Shown one piece after another: positions 9,953-21,207 of a stretch of DNA of 56,385 bases. Source of the stretch: Kofleriaceae bacterium (lineage in GTDB: Bacteria > Myxococcota_A > Polyangia > Haliangiales > Haliangiaceae). The stretch covers positions 1-56,385 of the forward strand of contig JANXOP010000170.1 of the NCBI GenBank assembly GCA_025357755.1. Reading direction: 5' to 3'. Numbering within the stretch: the stretch's first letter is position 1; every line of letters starts with the position of its first letter. The notes below the pieces were generated by a model that was not told the origin of the DNA, made no database searches, and saw only the letters and a program-made list of their open reading frames with translations. The position numbers were made by a program, and so were the translations under genes.

Positions 9953-10051
9953 TCACTTCTGGAGCGCGGGCGCCTTCGGCGCTGCTTTCGGGATCAACGT
10001 GACGGTGGAGAGACGGCGCTTGGGGCGTTGCTGCGTGTGGATCGTTTTCAC
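9953..10051 (-). CDS. Possible 32-residue basic peptide
   Basis: The GTG at 10051 overlaps the stop of the preceding small ORF in a GTGA tetranucleotide. It encodes MKTIHTQQRPKRRLSTVTLI and a Lys/Ala/Pro-rich end before TGA at 9953-9955. The coupling and the convergent packing against the metallophosphoesterase stop favour a real gene. The same frame is also open upstream as an Arg-rich 85-residue reading with its own Shine-Dalgarno-like AAAAGGCGGGC, so the arrangement is uncertain. No known family. Confidence 0.35.
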   Translation of the reverse strand: MKTIHTQQRPKRRLSTVTLIPKAAPKAPALQK

Positions 10052-10185
10052 TTGGCGGGTCCTTTCACCACGAGAGCGTCGGGTGCGAGATGTCCGTCTG
10101 TCTGGAGCTCGCCGCTCCCATCGCGCGAGCCGCCCGTCAGGAACGACAGGATGCCGGCGAGGATCAGGAAGGTCAGCGCGCCCAT
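10048..10185 (-). CDS. Possible 45-residue membrane peptide
   Basis: The ATG at 10185 gives MGALTFLILAGILSFLTGGS, a single hydrophobic helix, then an acidic soluble tail to the TGA at 10048-10050. The codons before the ATG extend the hydrophobic character (LLLAPT), so a CTG start a little upstream is possible. No good Shine-Dalgarno precedes the ATG. Its stop overlaps the GTG of the next small ORF. If neither small ORF is real, 9950-10295 is a gene-free gap with nothing else I can identify. Confidence 0.35.
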   Translation of the reverse strand: MGALTFLILAGILSFLTGGSRDGSGELQTDGHLAPDALVVKGPAK

Positions 10186-10295
10186 GGTCGGAGCCAGGAG
10201 CAGCTTTCATGCCCGCCTTTTCCAGATCTCCACGCTCGCAAGTCTGCGGTTCTATGTGACGTGCGGAGCCGCGCTGTGACAGTTCTGCAGAACGG

Positions 10296-11441
10296 TCAGG
10301 GTCGGCGCGCCATCGCGCCCTTCATCATGTCGAGGAAGCCACCTTGGCCCTCCGATAACATCGTGTCGAGCTCCTTGCCGACGCCACGCAACCGCGTGCG
10401 CGCCGGGAACGCGAACACCGAAGCGATGCCGATCACGATCGCGAGCGAGAGGCGGATGCCCATCATGCCGGCCCAGCCACTCGCGCCGAACCCGAGCACG
10501 CCGATCCGCAGCAGCGTGCCGAGCGGCTCCTGGACATCGCCGAACAGCTTGCGAGGTCCGAGCTCCTGGGTCGGTTGCCGTGTCAGCGCGCGTTCGCTAC
10601 TGCCGGGACGCACGGTGCGTTCGTCGCGGGCGGTGCGTGCGGGCTTGGCCTTCGCGAGCAGTGCGACCACCTCGCGCGCGCGTTGTGGGCGCTTGTCCGG
10701 ATCGGTCTCGGTCATCTCCTCGAGCACGTGACGAAACGTGGGCTCGAGCGACGGCAACGCCTTCGCGAGATCCATGCGCAATCCCTTGCGCGGGACATCC
10801 TCGGGCTCGATGCCGCCCGCCAAAGCGACCATCGTCGCGCCGAGCGAGTAGATGTCGGCGGCGGGCGTGACCTGACCGTGGAGCTGCTCCGGCGCCATGT
10901 AGCCAAACGTGCCGACGATCGTCGAGCCGCCCTTGTCGCGCGTGTTGTCGAGCACGCCGCCGAAATCGACGAGCGAGCACCGACCATCCGAGCTGCGGAC
11001 GATGTTCGAAGGCTTGATGTCGCGATGGATCACCGGTGGAGATCGCGTGTGGAGGTAGTCGAGGATCTCGAGGCAGCGGATCAGGATATCGCGGAGCTCG
11101 ACCTCGGAGAGCCGACGCCGCTGCGCGAGCTCGCGCAGGTTCTCGCCCGGCACGAACTGCATCACGAGGTTGAACGTTCCCGGCGGTTCCTCGATCGTCG
11201 CGTAGTGGCGCGGCACGCCGGCGTGACGGAGCTGCGAGAGGACCTTCGCTTCGCGCTCGAACAGCTCGAATGATTTCCAGGTCCCACGCGGCGTGAGCCG
11301 CTTGACCACGACCTCGGTCGCGTCGGCGCCCTTGGCCTTGGTATCGGTCGCGAAGAACAGCTCGCCTTGCGAGCCCTTGCCGAGTGGCTTGCCGAGACGA
11401 AACCGACCGCCGAGCAGCGGTCCGGTGTCAGCGCTCGCCAT
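10296..11441 (-). CDS. Membrane-associated Ser/Thr protein kinase (Hanks type)
   Basis: 381 residues. The kinase domain covers about residues 10-265: glycine loop LGKGSQGELFF, catalytic Lys47 in VVVKRL, IHRDIKPSNIV with Asp141, VDFGG with Asp159, YMAPEQ, and DIYSLGATMVALAGG. All key residues are present, so it should be active. A basic linker (about 265-300) leads to a C-terminal hydrophobic region (about 315-350) that would anchor it in the inner membrane without a large outer sensor domain. It is the last gene of the minus-strand set TonB-like, YbjN-like, kinase (gap 17 bases), so it may act in the same pathway as these and the divergent sigma factor. Confidence 0.93.
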   Translation of the reverse strand: MASADTGPLLGGRFRLGKPLGKGSQGELFFATDTKAKGADATEVVVKRLTPRGTWKSFELFEREAKVLSQLRHAGVPRHYATIEEPPGTFNLVMQFVPGENLRELAQRRRLSEVELRDILIRCLEILDYLHTRSPPVIHRDIKPSNIVRSSDGRCSLVDFGGVLDNTRDKGGSTIVGTFGYMAPEQLHGQVTPAADIYSLGATMVALAGGIEPEDVPRKGLRMDLAKALPSLEPTFRHVLEEMTETDPDKRPQRAREVVALLAKAKPARTARDERTVRPGSSERALTRQPTQELGPRKLFGDVQEPLGTLLRIGVLGFGASGWAGMMGIRLSLAIVIGIASVFAFPARTRLRGVGKELDTMLSEGQGGFLDMMKGAMARRP

Positions 11442-11458
11442 GGCCGATGCTTAGCACG

Positions 11459-11848
11459 TCAGAACTCGTCCGAGGCCGCGTAGTGCGCCTCGAGCTCGTC
11501 GGCGACGTGAGCGAGGGCGTGGAGCGGAATCTCGAACTCGCTCGGGTCCATCGTATCGAGCGGGATCGAGTAGACCAGGCAGTAGTCGCCTTCATCATCG
11601 AGCGCGAGCGCGCCGATCGCGAAGTCCTCGTTCTTGCGTAGCGCGACCTCCTTGTCGAGCTGGCTGCCCTTGCAGACGTAGGAGCGCAGCTCGATCCAAT
11701 CCTTGTCGAACGCATCGAAGCGGGTGATCGCGATCTTCTGGGTCCGCCCGGTCTGGAACTCGAAGATCAGCGAAAAGTCGTCCTCGCCGTCGTCGTCGAG
11801 CGTGTACGTCGCTCGTGCATAGTCCTTGAGCTCCGCCCAGGTCGGCAT
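11459..11848 (-). CDS. YbjN/CesT-like small protein
   Basis: 129 residues, acidic, soluble, with no signal peptide. It alternates beta strands and ends in a long helix (HALAHVADELEAHYAASDEF). The string ALRKNEDFAIGALALDDEGD followed by LVYSIPLDTMD resembles the YbjN / type III chaperone-like (CesT) fold, whose members bind other proteins. The fold call comes from pattern only. It sits between the TonB-like gene (15 bases) and the kinase gene (17 bases) on the same strand, so an adaptor role for one of them is possible. Confidence 0.7.
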   Translation of the reverse strand: MPTWAELKDYARATYTLDDDGEDDFSLIFEFQTGRTQKIAITRFDAFDKDWIELRSYVCKGSQLDKEVALRKNEDFAIGALALDDEGDYCLVYSIPLDTMDPSEFEIPLHALAHVADELEAHYAASDEF

Positions 11849-11863
11849 CGCTCGACGGTACGA

Positions 11864-12940
11864 TCAATCGGCGTACGGCGCGAAGGTCTCGCTCGACTTC
11901 TTCTTCGCGTTGAACGCGGCGATCTCCGCGGGCGAGTACGCCAGCGGCCCGGTCATGCGTCCCTTGATGAAGCCGACGATCATCTTGCGTGCGGCGGTCC
12001 CGCCGGCGACGAGCTCTGCGGAGCCGCTCTCCGCGCAATCGTCCCACATATCGAACAGGCCTTCTTTGCGCTCGTTCGGATCGGTGGTCCGCGTCCATAG
12101 ATACGCGAGGTTCTTCTGCGCGATCGCCGCGGAGTTGGCGAGCTGCTTCTGCTTGTAGGCCTTGCCGATCTCGTAGCGCTCGTCGCGCGTGTCATCGAGC
12201 ATGCGCCGCTTGTTCGAAGCGTACGGATCGATGTTGTGGCGGTTCATGATGATCTCGGTCGGGTCGTAGCGGCGCTTCTTCTCGATGTGCGCCGTGCCGT
12301 CCGCTTCGATCTGCCCGTTGAACACCGCGTGCTTCGCCTCGTAGCCGGTGCCCTTGTGCTGGAGCTCGTGACCATCTCGATCCTGTCGCGCGATCAACGT
12401 GCGCTGACGTTCGGCCGCGACCTCTTCACCGGAGTGGTTCGCGATCCACCGCGGATCGTGGAGGTGGTCCTCGCCGTTCGCGAGCTCGTCGTGGATCTGT
12501 TCGCTCTCGATCGCCTTGGGCTGGAGCGGCTTGGAGTGCGCCAGGAACTCGTCCACGAAGCTGCCCGACAACCCGGTGGGCTCGGGTTTTTTCTCGTGGC
12601 CGCGCATACCCATGAGGGGTGAGTGGGGCGTGTCAGCTGGCGGGGTCTCCGAGGGCTTGGTGGTGGTCGTCGAGATCTGAGAGGTCCGAGCGGGGGGGGC
12701 CGGGTGGCGAACGGTCACCGGCGATTCATGGCTCGCGACCGGGACGGGAGTCGGGACCACAGTGTGGCGATCCAGCAACGCGACGTCGACCGGCTTCGGA
12801 TCCGGCCGGACCTCCACGATCTCGACCGTCGTGGGCTCGCTAACTACCACCGGCGCCTCGATCTTGTGTGCCAGCGCCCACGCGATCGCGCCGCCGTGAA
12901 TCACGGCCGAGACCACGAGCGCGGCGGGCAAGATCCGCAT
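11864..12940 (-). CDS. TonB-like protein with an unrelated C-terminal domain
   Basis: 358 residues. The N-terminus (MRILPAALVVSAVIHGGAIA) is a single uncleaved signal/anchor helix of TonB/GspC type. It is followed by TTVEIVEV and a Pro/Val/Thr-rich periplasmic spacer (about 50-105), as in TonB proteins. The C-terminal 230 residues lack the TonB C-terminal fold. They are charged and helical (RYEIGKAYKQKQLANSAAIA, FDMWDDCAESGSAELVAGG) and end in KKKSSETFAPYAD. So it looks like an inner-membrane-anchored protein that spans the periplasm with a novel business end. It heads the kinase operon and is divergent from the sigma factor across about 108 bases. Confidence 0.8.
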   Translation of the reverse strand: MRILPAALVVSAVIHGGAIAWALAHKIEAPVVVSEPTTVEIVEVRPDPKPVDVALLDRHTVVPTPVPVASHESPVTVRHPAPPARTSQISTTTTKPSETPPADTPHSPLMGMRGHEKKPEPTGLSGSFVDEFLAHSKPLQPKAIESEQIHDELANGEDHLHDPRWIANHSGEEVAAERQRTLIARQDRDGHELQHKGTGYEAKHAVFNGQIEADGTAHIEKKRRYDPTEIIMNRHNIDPYASNKRRMLDDTRDERYEIGKAYKQKQLANSAAIAQKNLAYLWTRTTDPNERKEGLFDMWDDCAESGSAELVAGGTAARKMIVGFIKGRMTGPLAYSPAEIAAFNAKKKSSETFAPYAD

Positions 12941-13048
12941 ACCGTCAGGACTCCGAAACGTCTGAAATCGTTGCCGGGTCTGCCCCGTCTGGCCGAGATG
13001 GCATGTTGTTCGACACCTTCACCACGCTCCTGGACACATGCAAACAGC

Positions 13049-13675
13049 ATGACCTTATTCGCACGCCTGTTTCGATCCGCAAGCAGTGGAGGGCCAAGTC
13101 TCCTACATGCTGCGCAAGCAGGAGACCGCGCCGCGATCCAGCGCTTCTACGACGCGAACGTCGATGGCCTGTACGCCTTCGTGTTCTTCCGGGTCGGCCG
13201 CGACACGGCGCTCGCGGAGGACGTGGTGCAGGAGACGTTCACGAAGGCGCTCGCACGGACCACGGATTATGATCCGAAACGCGGCTCGGAGAGCAGCTGG
13301 CTCGCGGTTCTCTCGCGCAACGTGATCCGCGACCATCTGCGCGAGCATCGCCGCGCGGATCAGCTGCTCGAGACCTGGGAGCGGATCGACGCGACCCTCG
13401 CGCAGACGTTCGCGGCGATGGCCGAACGGCCGCTGCCCGGCGAGGTGCTCGAGCGCGCCGAGACCCGCGATCTCGTCCACATGGCGATCGCGAACCTGCC
13501 GGACCAGTATCGCAGCGCGCTGACGCGCAAGTACGTCGATGGCGAGAGCCTCGAGACGCTCGCGGGCGAGCTCGGGATCTCGGTCGACGCCACCAAATCA
13601 CTTCTCGCACGGGCTCGCCGCGCGTTTCGCGACACGTTCGCGACGCTGTCGGCCCACTTCTCGGAGGCTGTATGA
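13049..13675 (+). CDS. RNA polymerase sigma factor, ECF-like
   Basis: 208 residues. Region 2 shows QRFYDANVDGLYAFVFFRVG, then LAEDVVQETFTKALAR and the DNA-melting part RNVIRDHLREHRR. Region 4 shows LPDQYRSALTRKYVDGESLE and the helix-turn-helix TLAGELGISVDATKSLLARA. It should direct RNA polymerase to a small regulon. The start at 13049 is preferred; the frame also has an ATG at 12998 preceded by CCGAG. The stop overlaps the ATG of the next gene (ATGA), so it is translationally coupled to a protein that begins like an anti-sigma factor with a FecR domain. Autoregulation is likely by analogy but no promoter motif is certain. Confidence 0.93.
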   Translation: MTLFARLFRSASSGGPSLLHAAQAGDRAAIQRFYDANVDGLYAFVFFRVGRDTALAEDVVQETFTKALARTTDYDPKRGSESSWLAVLSRNVIRDHLREHRRADQLLETWERIDATLAQTFAAMAERPLPGEVLERAETRDLVHMAIANLPDQYRSALTRKYVDGESLETLAGELGISVDATKSLLARARRAFRDTFATLSAHFSEAV

Positions 13676-16600
13676 GCAACGACCAAAAAGATGTTCTCGA
13701 GCAGAACGTCGGCGACCTGATCACGACCGGCGGCGAGGCGCCGAAGATCGATGCCGCTGCACGCACGCGAATTCGCGACGGGCTCGTCGAGAAGTTCGCG
13801 GTCGCGGCCGCACCGGCGAAGACAAAGACACGCACGCCGCTCTACGCCGCGGGCTTCGGGCTCGCGGCCGCCGCGGGCGTTGCCGCGATCGCGACCCACC
13901 TGATCGGTCACGCGCCGCTCGCGCAGCTCGCCGAGTCGGGTGATCTCGAACAGAAGCTCGCCGATGGCACGACGTACGTCGCCGCGCCGGGCACGAAGGT
14001 CAGCGTCCTGGGGCCGCGCTCGGTGCGGGTCGAAGGTGCGGCGCTGCTCGATGTAGCGCCCGGTCAGGGCACGTTTACGGTCGAGACTGCGCACGGGCAG
14101 ATTGCCGTGCTCGGGACGCGGTTCCTGGTCGACGGCGCGGCCGACCAGACCATCGCGGCCGTGATCCGCGGCGAGGTCAAGCTCGCGTCTCCCGATGGCG
14201 ACGTCGTGCTGCACGCGGGCGAGCAAGCGATCGCGTCACCGGGCCACGCACCGGTGCGCGGACCGGCGCCGAGGTTGTCGCACCTCGTGTCGTGGGCGCA
14301 GCACGCGCGGAGCAGCGAAGAGCATGCGCTGCCCGTCCATCACGGCACGCTGTTCGCGCGCGATCCGGGCGTGCGGTCGCATGCGCCATGGGGCGACGAG
14401 TATCCGCTGCCGATCAAGCAGCTCACCCTCGATATCATCGTCGAAGATCAGGTCGCGCGCGTCGCCCTCGATCAGACGTTCCACAACAACGCGCCGCAGG
14501 ATCTCGAAGGCGTGTATCGGTTCGCCATTCCGCCCACCGCCGCGCTCCAGCGCCTCGCGATGTACGTCGATGGCAAGCTGACCGAGTCGGCGGTCGTCGA
14601 GCGCATGCGCGCCCGCAGGATCTACGAAGAGCTCGTCTATCGCCGCGTCGATCCGGCGCTCCTCGAGTGGGCAGGTACCGGCCGGCTCTCCCTCAAGGTC
14701 TATCCGCTCAAGGCCAACGAGGACAAGCGGTTGATGCTCGCCTACACGGAGAGCCTGCCGAAGCTGTACGACGACTACACCGTCACCGTGCCGCTACCCG
14801 AGGTCGACGAGCGCGTCGGGGTTCTCGATGTGAATGTCCGGGTCAAGAACTGCGCGAATTGCGAGCTCGTGTCGACGAGCCATCAGGTCACGACCGAGCG
14901 CAGTGGTGAAGATGCGATCGTGAAGCTCCACCGCACCAACGAGAAACTCGGTGATTCGTTCGTGCTCCACGTCCGCGATCCGCGCCACGCGATCACGGTC
15001 GCGACCGCGGACGAGAGTGGCGATCACTTCGTGATGGTACGCGCTCCGATCGAGCTCGCGAAGCTCGCGAAGCCGTACAAGCCGCGGGCGTGGGTGATCC
15101 TCGACGATGTCTCGGCATCGCGGAGCACGCCCGAGCTCCACGCGCAGCGCGATCTCGTCGAGGCGCTCGTCAAGGAGCTCGACGAGAACGACAAGGTCAG
15201 CGTGATCGCGTTCGATGTCCAGGCACGCACCAAGCTCGCGCCAACCCGCGTGATGGATGTCGATCGTCGCGCGTTGCGCCAGAGTCTCGATCACGAGGGT
15301 GGCGTCGGTGCGACCGATTTCGAAGCCGCGCTGGCCGCCGCGACGCAGCAGCTCGTGGGGGTCGATCCGGACTCCGCGATGATCATCTATCTCGGCGACG
15401 GCATGGTCACGACCGGCGCGCGTAACCTCGATGCGCTGCGTGCCGAGATCATCGGCAAGGCGCACTTCGTCGGGGTCGGGGTAGGTGATGGCCCCGATAC
15501 CCAGACGCTCGGGGGGCTCGCCGCAGCGACCGGGGGCTACGCGACGACGATGGATCTTGCGGATGACCTCGGCTGGCGCGCCTTCGATCTCGTGGCGGCG
15601 CTGCATACCACTCGCGTCACGGGGCTGACCGCGGCGCTCGTCGGCGCGAGCGGCCCGCTCGAGGCGACCACCTATCTCGCGGCGCCGCAGCTCGCCGATG
15701 GCGAAGAGATCGAGCTCGTGGCGAAGCTCGGCCCGACCGCGCCGACGACCGTGGAGCTCGCGGGCACGGTCGATGGTGCGCCGTGGAAGCAGACGATCGC
15801 GCTCGGCGCTCCGACTTCGCACGCCGGGTATCTGCCGCGACTGTGGGCGGAGCGTCACATCGCGGCGCGGCTGCTCGCGAAGCACGATGCCGTGAGCGGT
15901 GGAGCGGACGCACGTGAAGCGCGCGACGAACAGATCCGTCGCGAGGTCGTGGCGCTCGGCAAGAAGTACTTCTTGTTGTCGCGCCACACCTCGCTACTCG
16001 TGCTCGAGAACGACGCGATGTACGCCCAGTACGGTGTGACGAAGGGGGCGGGCGACACGTGGTCCCCCTACGTGCTGCCCGCGACGATTCCCGTGGTCCA
16101 TACCCCGATCCCGCCGGCGCCGGCGATCGCGATCGCGGCCGATGCCGAGCTCGTGCGCTCGCCGTTCGAGCTGTTCTTCAACTACGACATGGGATGGGGT
16201 GGCGCCCGCGCCGACCTCCAGCAGCAGCTCGCGATCCTGCCGGGCCCGCTGGCGATGCCCGACGCGACCCTCACGCGCGATCGCGTCGTGGTCGACGCCG
16301 TCGCCGTGCCCACGGGCGCGGCGTCCGCTCAGATGGGGCCGACGACTGGCGCGGTGCCTCGAGATCTCGAGTCCGACACGAGCAAGGCCGCGAAGACGGT
16401 CGCTTCCGACGATCTCGGCGAGGTCGCCGGTGGGTTGTTCGGAACCGAGCGTGGCGAGAGCGTGGGTGGCTTCGGCTTCGGCATGGCCGGGCACGGCGCA
16501 GGCTACGGCGGTGGCCGCGCGAGCATCGGCGACGGTTACTTCTCGCGCCGCCAGGCGGTCTACGGGCAAGGGCTGACGCCACGACTCGACTCCGCGGCAA

Positions 16601-18843
16601 ACCCGGCGTTCGATGATCTGACCACGTTCGTCCCGGCGCTCGTCGACGATGCCGCCGATACGATCCGTCGCCAGCTCGGCACGCCGAGCACACACACGAT
16701 CGGCGAGAGCGCGAAGACGCTGCTGACGAGGGCCCGCGCGAGCCTCGCTGCCGGGGTCTACCGGTGGGGCGAGAGCGAGATCACGGTCGATACAGCGCAC
16801 CGCCTGGGCTGGAAGCGCACGACCGAGACCGGCCTCGTCGAGCACGCGGCGTTCGATGGCGCGGTGTGGATGCGGCGCTATCCCGAGCTCGGGCTCGATG
16901 TCACGCGTTCGATCGCGGCCGACGATGTCGCATTCGGACTTGGATATCTGCCGCTCTGGATCGCGGAGCCCGCGCACTACGCGCAGTACTTCGATGTCTC
17001 GGCGAAGGGCCGCGACGTGATCCTCGCGAGCGGCACGACCACGGCGTTCGTGATGTCCTTCGACGACCAAGCGCGACTGATCACGATCCGCGATGGCAAC
17101 AACCATCGCCTCGTCGAGGTCACGTGGGGCGCGAGTGGACCGCTGACGGCGAAGATCGCGGGTGAGACGATCGCCGTGGGGTTCACCGCGCAGCCGATCA
17201 GCGATGCGGTCGGCTTGGTGATGGCGGGGACGCAACCCGGCGTCGTCGCCGAGCTACCCGGTCACCTGGTCGCGTACTGGCAGCAACACGTCGCCGCCGA
17301 GACGGTCGCGACGCCCGCATGGCGCCGGGCCTCGCGGCAATTGCTCGTCGCCGCCGCCGCCCAGAAAGATCGTCCGACCAGCGTCGCCACGTTCGAAGCG
17401 ATGCGCGCGCACGGCGGCGTCGAGCTCGGCGACCTCGTGCTCGCGAGTGGCGGCTTGGTCGGCACGTCGGAGAGCGCGCTTGCCCAGGCGATGACCGCGT
17501 TCCCGCAACAGCCGGTCGCGCAGTACGTGCTCGCATCGAGGGGATATCGGAATCAGCCCGCGAAGCCGCAGCCCCACGTGGTCGCGACGGTCGGGCAGAC
17601 CGGCGGCATGATCACGGCGCTGGGCGATCTCCGGCGGTGTCTCGCGCAGCTCGCGGCTCGCGATGGTAAGGGCGCGCTCGCGACGTTCCTCACGCTGCCC
17701 GAGGCCGCGACGGATCTTCGGCTCTCGGCCGCGGCGGCGGCGATCCAGCAATGGGACCTGCCGGTCGATCACGTGCTCGCGATGTGGGATGCGGTCGCGG
17801 TCGGTCGGATGAAGAACATCGCGCGGATGCAGGCGGCGACGTTGCTCTACCAGCGCGCGAAGTACGACGCGGCCGCGGATCGCCTCGTCGCGCTCGTCGA
17901 CGATCTCGATCTCTCGGCGTTGCCGCCCCAGCTCGCGCAGACCCAGTACTACTTCTCGCAGGCGCGTCGCGGGACCGCGGGGTGGGAGCTGCTGTACTCG
18001 ACGTGGCGCGCGAAGGTGCTCGCCGGGCAGAGCTATCCGCACGTGATGGCGGTGCTGCCGGTCGCGCTCCAGCATCCGCAAGATGTGATGGCGTTGCTCG
18101 CGCACGGTGCCGAGCTCGCCGGGAGAAATCCCACGGAGCTGCTCGCGCTCGTCCAGCTCGCGCAGGTTGGCAACCAGACCGCGTGGGCCCAGGCGCGCAT
18201 CCACGAGCTCGTCGCGACGTCGCCGACCCGCGAGGTCTATCAAGCGGCCGCGCAGCTCGCGATCCGCACGGGCAACCCGACCGAAGCGCTCGCCGATCTC
18301 GAAGCGGCGCAAGACCACACGGAGAGCCGGAGCAGCCTCGCCACGATTCGCGCCGAGCTCGCGCAGCTCATCGCCGTCGCGCAGCAGGTCGCGCTGCAGA
18401 CCACCGGCCCCGAGCGCGACAAGGCGATCAGCAAGGCGATGGCGTGGGGCGACAAGTGGCGGGCGATCGATCCGCAGAATGCCGATATCGATCGGCAGCT
18501 CGGCGAGCTCCTGCTCGCAGCTGGTGACGAAGCCGGTGCGTGGCGTCAGCTGTCTTCGACGATCGAGCGCGATCCGTGGTCGGGTTCCGGCTACATGACC
18601 GTCGCCGAGTCGTTCGAGCGCCGCGGCAAGGTGGTCGATGCGCTGCCGTACTGGCAACAAGCGATCGTGATCGATCAGACCAACCCGACGCCGCGGTTGC
18701 GCAAGGCACAGGCGCTGATCGCACTCGGCCGTAACCAGGAAGGTGACCAGTTACTCGCGCAGATCACGAGCCAGAAATGGCACGACATCTGGAGTGGCGT
18801 GGTCTACCAGGCGCAGGCGTTGCGGCAGCAACACCAACGGTAA
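13672..18843 (+). CDS. Giant FecR-VIT-VWA-repeat protein, candidate anti-sigma/surface protein
   Basis: 1723 residues. Order: a short N-terminal segment (1-55); one transmembrane helix at about 57-77 (LYAAGFGLAAAAGVAAIATH); a FecR-like beta domain at about 96-190 (LADGTTYVAAPGTKVSVLG, ETAHGQIAVLGTRFLVDG); a VIT domain at about 245-370 (VALDQTFHNN, MRARRIYEELVYRRVDPALL). Next is a VWA domain at about 470-640 with an intact MIDAS DVSAS (479-483) and TDFEAAL, LGDGM. A Gly-rich linker follows near 930-975, then a beta-rich region, and a long helical TPR-like C-terminus (about 1300-1723). The N-terminus faces the cytosol and the rest the periplasm if the single helix is the only one. Its ATG overlaps the sigma stop, the layout of a FecI/FecR pair. 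The fusion of such a head to VIT-VWA-repeats is unusual. Function inferred only. Confidence 0.9.
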   Translation: MSNDQKDVLEQNVGDLITTGGEAPKIDAAARTRIRDGLVEKFAVAAAPAKTKTRTPLYAAGFGLAAAAGVAAIATHLIGHAPLAQLAESGDLEQKLADGTTYVAAPGTKVSVLGPRSVRVEGAALLDVAPGQGTFTVETAHGQIAVLGTRFLVDGAADQTIAAVIRGEVKLASPDGDVVLHAGEQAIASPGHAPVRGPAPRLSHLVSWAQHARSSEEHALPVHHGTLFARDPGVRSHAPWGDEYPLPIKQLTLDIIVEDQVARVALDQTFHNNAPQDLEGVYRFAIPPTAALQRLAMYVDGKLTESAVVERMRARRIYEELVYRRVDPALLEWAGTGRLSLKVYPLKANEDKRLMLAYTESLPKLYDDYTVTVPLPEVDERVGVLDVNVRVKNCANCELVSTSHQVTTERSGEDAIVKLHRTNEKLGDSFVLHVRDPRHAITVATADESGDHFVMVRAPIELAKLAKPYKPRAWVILDDVSASRSTPELHAQRDLVEALVKELDENDKVSVIAFDVQARTKLAPTRVMDVDRRALRQSLDHEGGVGATDFEAALAAATQQLVGVDPDSAMIIYLGDGMVTTGARNLDALRAEIIGKAHFVGVGVGDGPDTQTLGGLAAATGGYATTMDLADDLGWRAFDLVAALHTTRVTGLTAALVGASGPLEATTYLAAPQLADGEEIELVAKLGPTAPTTVELAGTVDGAPWKQTIALGAPTSHAGYLPRLWAERHIAARLLAKHDAVSGGADAREARDEQIRREVVALGKKYFLLSRHTSLLVLENDAMYAQYGVTKGAGDTWSPYVLPATIPVVHTPIPPAPAIAIAADAELVRSPFELFFNYDMGWGGARADLQQQLAILPGPLAMPDATLTRDRVVVDAVAVPTGAASAQMGPTTGAVPRDLESDTSKAAKTVASDDLGEVAGGLFGTERGESVGGFGFGMAGHGAGYGGGRASIGDGYFSRRQAVYGQGLTPRLDSAANPAFDDLTTFVPALVDDAADTIRRQLGTPSTHTIGESAKTLLTRARASLAAGVYRWGESEITVDTAHRLGWKRTTETGLVEHAAFDGAVWMRRYPELGLDVTRSIAADDVAFGLGYLPLWIAEPAHYAQYFDVSAKGRDVILASGTTTAFVMSFDDQARLITIRDGNNHRLVEVTWGASGPLTAKIAGETIAVGFTAQPISDAVGLVMAGTQPGVVAELPGHLVAYWQQHVAAETVATPAWRRASRQLLVAAAAQKDRPTSVATFEAMRAHGGVELGDLVLASGGLVGTSESALAQAMTAFPQQPVAQYVLASRGYRNQPAKPQPHVVATVGQTGGMITALGDLRRCLAQLAARDGKGALATFLTLPEAATDLRLSAAAAAIQQWDLPVDHVLAMWDAVAVGRMKNIARMQAATLLYQRAKYDAAADRLVALVDDLDLSALPPQLAQTQYYFSQARRGTAGWELLYSTWRAKVLAGQSYPHVMAVLPVALQHPQDVMALLAHGAELAGRNPTELLALVQLAQVGNQTAWAQARIHELVATSPTREVYQAAAQLAIRTGNPTEALADLEAAQDHTESRSSLATIRAELAQLIAVAQQVALQTTGPERDKAISKAMAWGDKWRAIDPQNADIDRQLGELLLAAGDEAGAWRQLSSTIERDPWSGSGYMTVAESFERRGKVVDALPYWQQAIVIDQTNPTPRLRKAQALIALGRNQEGDQLLAQITSQKWHDIWSGVVYQAQALRQQHQR

Positions 18844-18860
18844 AATGGTACACGTGGCCT

Positions 18861-21002
<2,142 letters not shown>

Positions 21003-21207
21003 CTATTCACATCACGAAGCCTTCGCGGCGCACAGAGGCTCGCCGAAAGATCGGCTCGCTAAACATCCACGTGTGGTTCGCCGCTCTTCTCGTCACCAAG
21101 GAGCATGCGGTGCCGTGCTGGGATGGCGTGGACGCGGCGAAACCGGTTCGGTTCTCCGCCCCCGACTGAGGACACCTCGTCGATCGGCAATTGGTTAGGT
21201 TGTGGGT

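Noticed and set aside
10282..10293. Perfect palindrome GTTCTGCAGAAC just after the kinase stop
   Set aside because: It lies downstream of a gene rather than at a promoter and has no U-tract, so neither a LexA-type operator nor a terminator is supported.
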